This document shows positions 10,246 to 19,546 of a DNA stretch of 64,000 nt, piece after piece. Under the pieces are notes generated by a model that saw only the letters and a list, made by a program, of their open reading frames with translations, was not told where the DNA came from and made no database searches. Location: NCBI GenBank assembly GCA_023213395.1, contig CM041465.1:201941741-202005740 (forward strand), in the 5' to 3' direction. The DNA is from Cycas panzhihuaensis (taxonomy: Eukaryota; Cycadophyta). Every line of letters starts with the position of its first letter. The first letter of the stretch is position 1. A program made the translations under genes and the position numbers.

Positions 10246-11115
10246 TAATTTTTGTAGTTTTCAACTTTGTTATACCCACATCTTCTACATTTCCGGTTTT
10301 GTGTCTCGGGGCATCTTCTATTTTTTTTTCTCCAATAGTGAATTTTGTAAACTCTGCAGGATGATTCATAGTCTCTTCCTCTTCACTATGTATAGATTCT
10401 CGTTTCACGATCCATTGAATCTTGTTACGATTTTATGCTCATTATTCTAATATGTTTCAAGATTTTGTTTATTTCTTGGTTATCCGAAGTATGCCTAAAG
10501 GTTTTTATGAAAGATTTTTTTAGGTTTCCCTAAGTCATATCTAAATTTTGTTCCTTCCCTAGGAACCAGTGCTTTGCTACTCTCCCCAAGGTGTGGTAGA
10601 AATAGTTAGACCAATTCCGTTTAGGTATACTTAAGGATCTCCATTTTTGTTTACAAACCTGTATATGTTTTCTAGGGTTATGGCCTATGTAGAATATTGG
10701 AATAATTGGTTGGGTTGGATGATCGAATCGTATTCGAAACATCGTCTGTAAATCTTGCCAATTCCTAAGAGTGGCTTGGTGGGCTAAGTACCAGTACCAA
10801 GCTCTCCCTCGTAAGGTTAGGATTAGGTCTTGCTGCCATTGGGTTTTATCCCAATTCCCCTGATCCATCCAATACTCAACACAGTGTGTTAAATGGGTAG
10901 TCCCATATAACTGCTCTCCATAGAATGGTTTAACGTAGTTCCCAATATAGATTTGATAGTTTGTTTCTTCTGGGATAATGATTTTACTATCTAGACCAGA
11001 CTCGCTAGAAGTACTTACCAGCAATCCTCCTTCCATTTCCCCAGTTTTGGCGCCAATGGTTGGAAGAGATTTATGGCTGGGTGGGTGTACCTCTAAGGAA
11101 GAAGAGGAAGGAATA
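10145..11115 (-). pseudogene. Gyp1 second capsid-like segment between protease and RT
   Basis: Frames 10530-11036 and 10145-10408 encode a region with two gag-like signatures: TLRGRAWYWYLAHQ...NWQDLQTMF and, further on, HTLGRVAKHWFLG. The pattern G-x-A-x-x-W-[YF]...W-x-x-L is typical of the Retrotrans_gag capsid family. It lies after the protease and before RT, so it is not the normal gag, which is at 12728-13393. Gyp4 has the matching stretch at 62272-62943 in the same place, ruling out a chance rearrangement of one copy. The role is unknown. Confidence 0.7.
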
Positions 11116-12379
11116 TTACTCCCTTCCTCGGGTTGTAATAAGGGGGGGGGGTAGGGAATCTACCTTAGGACCCATGCCTGAAGTAGATGGGATGTTGGGA
11201 TTACTATTAACTACAAAAAAACTACGAAAATTACTAGGTAAACTAAGGGTTGGTTGGTCTAGGTTGTTACCATTTTTCAAATTATCGTTAGTTAGCATAT
11301 ACTCAAAAGAATTTGAATTATTATCAATGTTTGTAGATACACATTTAAATAGCAAATTACATCTGTAAGAAGAAGAGTTTACTTCATATGCATCATGAAG
11401 CCAGTAATCCACGAACCTCATACCGTGTTCATCATCCGAAGAGTTGTATATTTCTTCGAGATCTATTGGTTCTTCACGTTGGTGGTTATTCGATGTGGTG
11501 GGTTCTTCTGCCATGTGGAAGATATGTTCTTCCCCAATGGAAGAAAATGTCATGTCGCTCGTTACCGTGGTGCTGGATCCTTCATCTGGGATCACTTCAA
11601 TCGAACTTCTTCCCAGCATTGGCAGTACCACTTTGTTGTTGCTATCCGATAGAGTGAAGGTTACTTTTTCCCAATTCTGAAGGCATTGCGTTTTATATAA
11701 CCATGGCCTTCCCAATAGTGCTGGGTAGGGTGTTGCTCCTTACTCCATCTCCACAATTGTGAAGTCAATCCTTACCACTATCCCTGCCACGTCTACTTTG
11801 ATATTGGCTAGTCTGCCCATAGGTCGTACCAATAGTTCATTAGCCAATTTCAGCGAATAAGTCGCTGCTTCCAACTTCGGGCTTCCCAATCTACGCCATG
11901 TTGCAGCTGGTAACACGTTTACTGCTGCGCCTCCATCCACAATTACCCGTGGAAATGTTTCTCCCAAGACTGACATGGTTACCATCGGATCCATGTCAAA
12001 TGATGGTATAATTTGCTTCAAACTCTTGGTAATTCCTTTCTGTAGCACTCCTCCTTTGATCCAATCAATAACTTGGGACAGAGGAATAGTCAATCAGAAT
12101 CGCTTTCACCAAATTCTCCATTAATAGTAACATTCTGGGGATATCCTCAGCTAGAAATCCTTTGAAAAGTTCTTCCATCTGTACCATTTGGGGTTTTGTC
12201 TTAAGTTCTTCTGGTAGTTTTTCTTGCTCATTTTGTTTATTTTTTCGTACATATACGTATTTCATTTCCGGTTTACCCATTGGTAATGTATTCTCATCCC
12301 AGACTAGGCCATCTAACACTTGTTTTGCTTGTCTATACCGATCAATTTCTGTCGGTGGATTTGGATATCCTTCATCCAA
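11116..12379 (-). pseudogene. Gyp1 aspartic protease and flanking linker
   Basis: Frames 12065-12379, 11740-12093 and 11116-11715. The protease core is RVIVDGGAAVNVLP (about 11910-11950), where the usual D-[TS]-G is D-G-G, followed by the LLGRPWLYKTQC block (about 11690-11725) and an acidic tail. The same D-G-G motif occurs in Gyp4 (VIVDGG), so this is a family feature and not a lesion. One stop separates 11740 from 11715 in frame. A plus-strand G run at 11142-11151 could have caused frame slippage. Confidence 0.75.
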
Positions 12380-12780
12380 TTTCTCTTTCTGTTTGTTTTG
12401 TAATTTTACATTCTTGGTTTACGCACGATTGTCATCGGTTAGTCGCTTTGGCTTTGCCTTTGCAATCCTCTATTTTGTGGTCACTTGGGCCATCGATTCT
12501 ACCTCTGAACGGCTTCTATTCGTATTCACGCTTCATTGGGCATTGACTTCCAAGGTGCGAATCAGAGCAGATGAGGCATCTCCCCATCGGTTGTTTCTTC
12601 CTCGAGGGTTACAGTGCGCCTCGTTGTATACACATTTAGAGGTGGGTTACCCCTTCCCCGACCTCGTCCTCTAAATGCTTTCCCCCTAGGATTGTAGAAA
12701 CAATCCTTGGTTGTATGTGTGTCAACTTCACATATATGGCACCACTTCTCTTGTTGGTGCATTTTTTAAATTTAAATCAC
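12380..12780 (-). pseudogene. Gyp1 second zinc knuckle and RG-rich segment
   Basis: The frame at 12562-12762 encodes a CCHC knuckle (WCHICEVDTHTTKDC) followed by an Arg-Gly run (FRGRGRGRGNPP). It follows a first knuckle in the capsid frame (about 12780-12825). Bases 12380-12561 are poorly preserved and correspond to further knuckles in Gyp4. Confidence 0.75.
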
Positions 12781-13393
12781 ATTCCCTGGTGGTATGTGAG
12801 TTTTCTTCACAAATGTGGCACCACTTGGTTACCCTTCCAGTGTGCTCTTTCTTTTTAGGTGTTTCCTCTTCTTCACGGTTATTTCTAACTTTCAATCTAG
12901 CTACCTCTTTTCTCAATGCCTCCAATTCCGATTCCTCCTCTGCTACCCCTACCTGGCAGAAGGGTCGGTTGTACTGGTTTTGCTTCAACTCTCTAATCTC
13001 GTCTTGTAACCTTAGCAGCAAGGAGTCTTGTCCACCCGCTTGTGCGTCCATTTCCATTTCAAAGTCTAATGCTAGATCTTGAGCATTCTTGAATGATTTC
13101 AATGGATGAGCATGCATGATGGCTCGCAACTTCTCATTCAGCCCTCTTACAAAGTAATTCTTCATATTATGGTCTGTTATCGTCTCATTGATCATGCTCG
13201 CCGCAATAATTTTCATTCGACTAATGTAAGTTAGGATGGATTCCCTCGGCCTCTGTCTGATCTCTCGTAGTGCGATTTCCACGGCTTCATTACTGCGAAA
13301 CTTTTGAAATCTTTCTTCAAATGCTTTCTTAATCTTCACCCATGGCTCATTCTTGTTTGTTTCCTTATACCATGCCAAGGGTACTCCTCTCAA
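12728..13393 (-). pseudogene. Gyp1 gag capsid domain with coiled coil and first zinc knuckle
   Basis: 221 codons open throughout. The capsid signature is RGVPLAWYKE...WVKIKKAFEERFQKF, then FVRGLNEKLRAIM, a basic/acidic helical stretch predicted as coiled coil (EEESELEALRKEVARLK) and a CCHC knuckle (WCHICEENSHTTREC). It forms the particle shell and binds RNA. Gyp4 59785-60591 is its close relative. Confidence 0.88.
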
Positions 13394-14179
13394 TGTCTGA
13401 CAAAGCGTGCTTTGATTTCATCTTCGTCTGTAATCTTTTGACATCAATAAGGCTCGAAATAGATATACATGCTCTGCTACCAAGTATCATTAAAGATTAG
13501 TTTCCCAAAGTCTCTATAGTCGTCCATTTTGGGAGATTGCAATTGTCCCCCACCTGATGGTGATTTTTCCCTTCCTCCCTCCTTTGGGGATGCACTGGGA
13601 GTAACTACAGCTGTACTATCTTTTCCAAACAACGGATTTTTAAATGGAGTTTTTATATGTATGGGTTCCACTACACCTGGAACTTGTATAGTCAACGGTG
13701 TTACCATAATGTAAGATTGATCAGATCCCCTTTCTGTCGAATCTTCAAAAAGCTGTCTCGTTAGCTTGTTCTCCCAATATGCCAAGGGACCTTCCTCCGC
13801 CTTCTTATCGCTGTCACCTAGGTCCTTCGGGCTGTCCTCCACTGGTATACTTCTCTCTGCTAAGATTTCTTGATGTTTTTCATCCACTTTTGGCTTCCCT
13901 TCAATCTCCAGGCTAAACAAATCATCTCTGTTTGGGGCTGGTGTCAATACCATGTGTTCGCCATGGGTTTCCTCTTCCTGAGGTCTCTGGGCTCCACTTG
14001 CCTCAGATCCTTCAACGGACTATCCCTTAGTCTCGTTGTTTTGCGAACTTAATCTCCTTGCCCTTCTGAGTTTTGCTTCTTTTGACCATCTTAGTGCCCT
14101 TTGTCTGTTGGTTTCCTTTTCCTTGGGTGAAGTATCCTTCTGGGGCTCTTCCGACCTTGAAGGCCTCTTAGGTGGCATT
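13394..14179 (-). pseudogene. Gyp1 gag N-terminal region
   Basis: A likely start ATG at 14177-14179 begins MPPKRPS, shared with Gyp4 (58919) and in part Gyp5 (46337). A basic stretch (RQRALRWSKEAKLRRARR) follows, then a Pro/Ser/Glu-rich linker (frame 13477-13953) that leads to the capsid. A stop and frame changes occur near 14050 and 13400-13480. This long hydrophilic N-terminus is characteristic of the family here. Confidence 0.75.
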
Positions 14180-14303
14180 GGAAGGTCCCACAGGCCGATG
14201 GCTTAGTTACAGCCCTCCATCACGACGGCAGCCAGGGTCCTCTGCCCTTTACACATACTTTTCCCTTGAAACCCCTAGGCCCTGTCCCTCCTCAACGGAC
14301 ATA

Positions 14304-14317
14304 GGCAACGGAACCAA
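14304..14317 (-). promoter_or_regulatory. Gyp1 primer-binding site, unusual type
   Basis: The minus strand reads TTGGTTCCGTTGCC immediately after the LTR end. Gyp4 has the same string (about 58779-58792) and Gyp5 has TTAGTTCCGTTGCC (46256-46269). It differs in two bases from the TGGCGCCGTTGCC site used by many Tat/Athila elements. The matching tRNA is not identified. Confidence 0.7.
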
Positions 14318-15254
14318 TGTTTACTTGCTGGGGTACCTTATTACACTTACAAGATACCTCTGTTCACTTGTCAAGGTTACACAGCGCTATAGTCTAGTTC
14401 AGGATACTATCAACATGGTCATTCACATACATTCCACATAGATTCCATATATAATTCACAGAATGGTACACGTGATGCAAATCAATACATACTCAATAAA
14501 TCATCATTGCAACACCAAGAATACACCAATTTCCACGTAACTCTTCCTTTTATTAAGTCAACAGTTCATTTACATAGAGGCTGGAATGCATTCCTGAGCA
14601 TTCCAACAGCATACAATCTTTCTGTTACAATGCGTACCCAGATGGTACTTATCATACAGTGATGCTCCAAATAGCTGTCATGCGTACTGGCTCCTGCACC
14701 TTTGCGTACCTGTGATATCCGGCTCTCACCCTAACCAGGTGAATCATGCGTACCTCCTTAAGTACTCATGCTGGTACCTTTTGGCTGAAGGGTTATGACT
14801 GAAGACCTGTTGAGGTGCCAGACGTACGTACGGACGTACGAACTCAAAGGATGGATTAATTAAGGCTAAACAAGTGTTTAAGTGAAAGTGCATGGTGAAG
14901 GGTGCGGTTATGACCTGCCATAACCGCATTCGCCATGCGCACTTTCACTTAAACACTTGTTTAGCCTTAATTAATCCATCCTGAGTTCAGACGTCTGCAC
15001 GCACGCCCCGCACCTCAACAGTCTTCACCGTCCCCTTGAGTCGCGTGCACGCTTTTGCTCCTGCCTGTTCCACCGTTGGTGCGTGCACATCATACGCACT
15101 GTTCCGGTATGCACCGCCATCATGCACCTGCACGCTTTGGTTTTACGCGTTTTGCCTCGTGCGTACCTGCACGGTCCGTCCGCACTGCACAACTCGGGTT
15201 ATCTGACCTACCTCTGGTCCTCACACAGCCATTGGATCACTTTTGACTCCAACA
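14318..15254 (-). repeat. Gyp1 5' LTR (937 bp) with internal inverted duplication
   Basis: Near-identical to the 3' LTR for 14318 to about 14795 and again in the last 80 bp. In between it gains a palindrome (14800-15027) and a strongly diverged GTAC/GCAC-rich stretch. The end at 15254 (TCCAACA) is followed by the GGTGT duplication. Confidence 0.88.
14800..15027. repeat. Large imperfect palindrome in the Gyp1 5' LTR
   Basis: The left arm 14800-14912 and right arm 14919-15027 are reverse complements around a 6-nt centre (ACCTGC). The inner 70 bp pair almost perfectly; the outer parts pair with gaps. The 3' LTR has only one orientation of this segment (about 5175-5275), so the palindrome arose by inverted duplication in this copy. 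Confidence 0.85.
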
Positions 15255-15535
15255 GGTGTATTAATTCTGTGTCTGTTAACTTGTCTCCTGCTGTGAGAAG
15301 GGCAGTCTTAATACCAGTTAACTTAGTAAGGAATTCTAATACAGTTTGATCCTCTCTCATCTTCAGTTTATAGAGTTCTTCTCTTAATGCCACAATTCTT
15401 GCTTCATTTTCCCTGCTAAACATAGAGGTCATAACTTGCCAAATTTCATTTGCATTTTCTAGGCCATCCACATAGACTAACAATGAGTCAGAGATTGAAA
15501 GTTTAAGAACTGAAATAGCAGCATTGTTCCTTCAA
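15255..15535 (-). pseudogene. Cop1 gag fragment (UBN2-like capsid)
   Basis: The frame encodes a copia gag core: LENANEIWQVMTSMF, then EELYKLKMREDQTVLEFLTK and GDKLTDTELI. It is interrupted by Gyp1 on the left (GGTGT at 15255-15259) and resumes at 4664. On the right it starts abruptly after GagX sequence near 15525-15540, with no Cop1 LTR, so the gag N-terminus is absent. Confidence 0.82.
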
Positions 15536-16421
15536 CATGAGTATGATCAAGATCTATTGAACCAATGTCAAAATTTGAAAAAAAGTCAACAAAGGAAGAA
15601 TCAACATCATTTGAAATATGAGCATTGACATCCTGTATGTGTTCCTCCTCTTGATTAGTATGTCCACAAACAATTCCTTCAATCTTTGGAGCAAAGCCTT
15701 CATAGCGTGAGAATAATTCAGATTAGAACCAATAGTCAAATCAGGAATTATGTTCATATCAACATTTTATCTTCAATAGAGCATTCAAATTCAGTTTTAT
15801 CCTCCTCTAAAGTAATAGATTCATCTAGAGGAATTTCTATTACTTGATCACCATCACCAGTAAACAAATCATCAATTTCATCATGCTTAACAATCTCAAC
15901 AACACATTCAAGAGTAGTTTCATCACCTTCATTGGTAGTCTTTTCAATTTCTTGACATACCTTTTGATTTGCATCACCGGTACTATCTTCATTATCCTCC
16001 TTATCTATATTACAGCCATCAGCAATTTTGTTTGCCTTTTCAAGAACCTCTTGCACCTCTTGAGGGCTCTTTTCATATACATCCTTTAGAAGATTCTAGG
16101 CCTTGTTAGCAGTATCAACATTATGGATTGCATGAATGAGAAATTGGTAAGAAGATAGAAGATTTTCTTTGTCAACTTCTACAAGTATAACATCAATTGC
16201 TATTTGGTTCTTTTTCTTAAAACTTTCTTCCCCTTCTTCATTAATCAATGCAGTACCATCAAAGATAACTTTCCATAACCTTTTTCCCATAAATATACTT
16301 TGCATTTTGATTGCCCAAAATTGAAAATCATTTCGGTATACTTGGGTAAGGGAAAAAGAAAATCTGTTATCCAATACTCATTCCTTTTAGCTACAAAAAC
16401 AATGATGTCTTTCAACTCCAT
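15536..16421 (-). pseudogene. GagX gag-like ORF, N-terminal part
   Basis: A likely start ATG at 16419-16421 (MELKDIIVFVAKRNE) matches GagY and GagZ starts. One frameshift near 16370 leads to FQFWAIKMQSIFMGKRLWKVI and YQFLIHAIHNVDTANKA, a pattern like the N-terminal domains of copia gag (DUF4219/UBN2 type). A long Glu/Asp-rich stretch (about 15760-16056) has no counterpart in GagY/GagZ. Another frameshift near 15705 precedes a His/Asp-rich end (DLDHTHVEG) that stops at the Cop1 junction. No zinc knuckle or pol motif follows. Confidence 0.75.
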
Positions 16422-16581
16422 GGTGTGAGAAAGAGTTGATCACAAGTACATTACACAAGATTCATGCACCCACTTCAATTTGAAATAATTTAAACAAATC
16501 AATAGCAAAATAGCTCAAATCACATACCAAAACGATCGTTTCTAAAATGCAGTTCCAACGGCTTAGATGGTTTACAAAACG
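16422..16581 (-). other. GagX leader, 3' part next to the ORF
   Basis: AT-rich non-coding bases between the GagX start codon and the GagY insertion. They continue at 27654. No motif was recognised. Confidence 0.5.
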
Positions 16582-16586
16582 GATAC

Positions 16587-16980
16587 TGTTAGATTTTAAC
16601 ATGGAAAGTATTCAACTCCAACATCAATATCAATATTAATGAGCAAAGATCAAGATGTATTAACTCAACATAATCAGATTACATTTGAACACTAATGCAT
16701 CATAGACTCAACATGAGTCCCAATGATGACTTGATTACACACACTACCTCAACCACCTTTATATACAACATAGGTGGGAGAACATACAAGAGATGGGACA
16801 CATGTGGGACAATTATCTTTAATTTAACCAATGACTCTTTACCAACTAATAACCTTCTAACTTTCCACGCAATATTATTATAAGGTATGACCCCTAGATC
16901 TTAATACTTAGGACTATGACTATTGACTCTAAGACACACTTTACTTAGACACATATAACATTAAACATTATATTCTAACA
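16587..16980 (-). repeat. GagY 3' LTR (394 bp)
   Basis: On the minus strand it begins TGTTAGAATATAATG and ends ...AAATCTAACA. It matches the 5' LTR, with a 6-bp insertion near 16633. A TATATAAAGG box is at about 16757-16766 on the minus strand. Confidence 0.93.
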
Positions 16981-17001
16981 TCTCCCCTTAATGTTTAATG
17001 T
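16958..17001 (-). promoter_or_regulatory. Inverted repeat around the GagY purine tract/U3 junction
   Basis: Arms are 16958-16970 (ACATTAAACATTA) and 16989-17001 (TAATGTTTAATGT): a perfect 13-bp inverted repeat. The 18-nt loop contains the AAGGGGAGA tract and the LTR boundary at 16980. This is the same design as in GagX, Cop1 and CopB. Confidence 0.8.
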
Positions 17002-18583
17002 CATGACCATAAGTATACTGACTATCAAGAACATTATGACACCTACTTCTAAGGACTGACTGACATGATTGACACAAACTGATATAAGACTTGACTTTGA
17101 AACGTTGTTTGAATTTCCATTGCTTGAGTCTTGGAACTTTTTTGAAGATGATGTCATAAGTTTTGTCTTCATCCAAAATGTTGTAAAACCTGTATGTGGT
17201 GCATGTTCTGTTATCTCCTACTTCCCACTTTATGACTCCTCGTGTGTGTTTCAACTGTAGATGTGGTCTCCTTTGATTTTTGTCTCCTGGATCAAATGAG
17301 ACACCATACAATTTCAATTCTATGAAGAGAAATGAATCTTCCTTGTTCCTCTTGAAGTCTGCCAGGATGATCAACTTTTCGAGCCAATGAGTACTTTCTT
17401 GAAAGGAAACAAGCAACAATGATCCCTTTCCTAACTTCACCTGTTCAGATACATGTCTAAAACTAACAAGATACTTTGTTCTTTCTATGTCATCTAAGAA
17501 ATTCTTTATGCCAAATATGATGAAAATCTCCATTATGGCCACATGCACATATTTTTTGATTATGGCTACACAAAGATGGAACATTACTTTGACATGACTG
17601 AGCTTCACGGTTAAGTAGCCTATCCAAAACATACAATGATCTTGATGGACAAGATTTTGATCATATAATATTTTGCCTATGTTCCTTCTTTCTTTGAAAG
17701 AACCTTCTAGAGTCCTTGTAGGATATGCTATCACAATTTTGATTCTTTCAAAGATGAGAACAGAAGATGTGACTGAGTTGAATGTAATCATAGATAGTCT
17801 CCAATATGTGCAAATAACTGTATGTTCCGATATTATTTAAACCCTGGCTACAAATCTGTCAACACAAATTAAGGTAATATTGCCTACATTTTTTGTTAAG
17901 GCACCTGTGTCTCCATGAAGCATTACCTGTAAAGGTTGGCATTCAGATTCTTCAATCTCCACTCTTCCAACAATTCCCAATGTAGGCTTTCCTGTCAACT
18001 TGGTGAGGCTCAAGACATTTGGTGAATCCAAATCTTCATTAGATTTCAAGCAAAGATCATCAGACTCTTTTCCAGAGATAGGTTCGTGCAACCTTTCATT
18101 TGCTCTAGGAATATCATTTGAGTCAATGTATGGACTGATCTTACTAGAATCAAGCTGATTTTTCGCTTTCCTTTTCAGCTTCTTCTTTTGGTTCCTTGTC
18201 CGCCTGATGTTCTTCTGTACTTCTTTAGGACCCTTTTCATTTACTTCTGCTAATAGATTCCAGGCATCTTCAACTGAGTCAATATTTTGATATGTTTGGA
18301 TAAGAAAATGGTATGAAGAATGAAGGTTTTTCTTGTCGAAAGCTGCAACCATTGCATCAACGGCTACTCTGTTTTTCTTCTTGAAAGTTACCTCTCCTTT
18401 TTCGTTAATTGAAACAGTTCTAAGAACAATTTTCCATAATCCTTTAATCCTAAAAACACATTCCATTTTAATTTTCCAAATTTAAAAATTAACTCCAAGA
18501 TATTTGGATAAAACTATATTGGTGTTTATTACCCAAAACTCCTTTTTCTCTGCTACAAAGGTAATGACCTCACTTAACTCCAT
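16988..18583 (-). pseudogene. GagY single ORF: gag-like N-terminus plus unrecognised C-terminal region
   Basis: Three open segments (18482-18664, 17837-18466, 16988-17791) are all in one frame, split by two stops. I place the start at 18581-18583 (MELSEV). N-terminal part: EKKEFWVINTNIVL, then MECVFRIKGLWKIV and VEDAWNLLAEVN, like copia gag. Next come a very basic patch (NQKKKLKRKAKNQ) and a conserved SDDLCLKSNED region. The C-terminal 260 residues (HQDHCMFWIGYL, FQESTHWLEKLIILADF, DEDKTYDIIF) match nothing I recognise but align with GagZ over their whole length. No zinc knuckle, protease or RT follows; the frame ends at the purine tract. Confidence 0.78.
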
Positions 18584-19169
18584 ATTGTATGGTTGGGTTG
18601 AGCAAGAGAACATTATCCAAAATTTATGACTCCATGGCCATGACAAGTCAATTATCTCTACCAAATCATTTATCCTTCTTGCCCTATTGTCAATGAATTG
18701 ATACTGATAACTTTAATCTAAAGTTTATTCTTACTCACCTTATATCACCATTAGTTCATCACCCAAAAATCACATTCATAACTTGAAAGAGCACTCACAA
18801 AGGAACACTTGATGGAACAACACCAAGGATAATAGTCTTTAACCACACGAGAGCCTATAAAGGGTTAAATCAATACCCTAAAGGTCTATACCCTAGATCA
18901 AAAATTAACTCCTTATTGTAGGAAGTAATTTGATCTCATGCACCAAAGAGAATGATAGGGGTATGAATCCGATTGGCATTAATCATACTGTGTACAGTTA
19001 CATGACCAAGGAGATGAGCAGAGAGCCAGATTCTTACAGTAGAATTCTCAAATAAGAACTCCTTCTTGTAAACCATAACTTGTAATGAAAATATCCACGT
19101 TCTCCATGCAATTCTTAATCATCTAAAAAGCTTTGACTAACAGCGGTAGCCTTTGTACGCCTAGTTGTG
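18584..19169 (-). other. GagY leader, ORF-proximal part
   Basis: Non-coding. It continues beyond CopA at 25459. Only scattered short frames are present and no conserved motif was recognised. Confidence 0.55.
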
Positions 19170-19174
19170 CTACT

Positions 19175-19532
19175 TGTTAGCATGGCAGTTAATTATTAAG
19201 CCACTTAATTAATGTTAATGTGGTTTAATTATGTGAAAAGGTGTGAGCGAAAAGGTGCGATTTATTCGGAGGATCACAACCCTAAACGGGTGACACCTCT
19301 TGGAGAGTATATATGCCTTGAGGCCTTGTGTATTCAATCATCCAAGTTCATTGTGTAATAATCAATGATCCCTTGAGGATCCTTTTGTGGTGGGTTTTTT
19401 TCCGAAAGGGTTTCCCACGTATATCCTGTGTTCTGTGCATCTGTTTTCTATATTTTCAATTTGTTGCTTGCTGTGTATGGTTAAAGATCCTGCGGTTGAG
19501 AACATGTGTGTATGATTTCATGTTCTCGAACA
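19175..19532 (+). repeat. CopA 5' LTR
   Basis: Begins TGTTAGCATGG and ends TTCTCGAACA. Contains a TATATAT stretch near 19306-19314 that could be the core promoter, and the GAGGATCC block shared with CopC LTRs. Confidence 0.95.
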
Positions 19533-19546
19533 TCGTATCAGAGCAA
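19533..19546 (+). promoter_or_regulatory. CopA primer-binding site (tRNA-Met type)
   Basis: Reads TCGTATCAGAGCAA directly after the LTR. The canonical plant initiator-Met site is TGGTATCAGAGC, so the second base is changed. Confidence 0.8.

Larger units (their letters stand above)
4665..15254 (-). mobile_element. Gyp1: large Ty3/gypsy retrotransposon with extra ORF and 3' tandem array
   Basis: LTRs are at 4665-5489 (3') and 14318-15254 (5'), with target duplication GGTGT at 4660-4664 and 15255-15259. Minus-strand order: primer site, gag N-terminus, capsid, two zinc knuckles, protease, a second capsid-like segment, RT, RNase H, integrase, a 68-bp tandem array, an additional ORF, LTR. RT-RNase H-integrase order is gypsy. 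The long 3' region with a tandem array and an extra ORF recalls the Tat/Ogre group of plant gypsy elements, but I cannot assign the clade without a tree. Gyp4 and Gyp5 belong to the same family. Confidence 0.9.
762..15535 (-). mobile_element. Cop1: Ty1/copia retrotransposon, 5' end lost, split by Gyp1
   Basis: In minus-strand order: gag fragment (15260 to about 15535), Gyp1 insertion (4665-15254), gag zinc knuckles, protease, GAG-pre-integrase, integrase, RT, RNase H, purine tract (about 957-965) and one LTR (762-956). The order protease-integrase-RT-RNase H is diagnostic of copia. No 5' LTR, primer site or gag N-terminus exists on the right; the gag fragment abuts GagX coding sequence instead, which indicates a deletion. 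The protein resembles CopB, and both lack a match to CopA/CopC gag. The left boundary at 762 is inferred from the TGTA/TACA ends. Confidence 0.85.

Noticed and set aside
11142-11151. G run as a regulatory G-quadruplex
   Set aside because: A single run of Gs cannot fold into a quadruplex and lies in a broken coding segment; more likely slippage or a sequencing problem.
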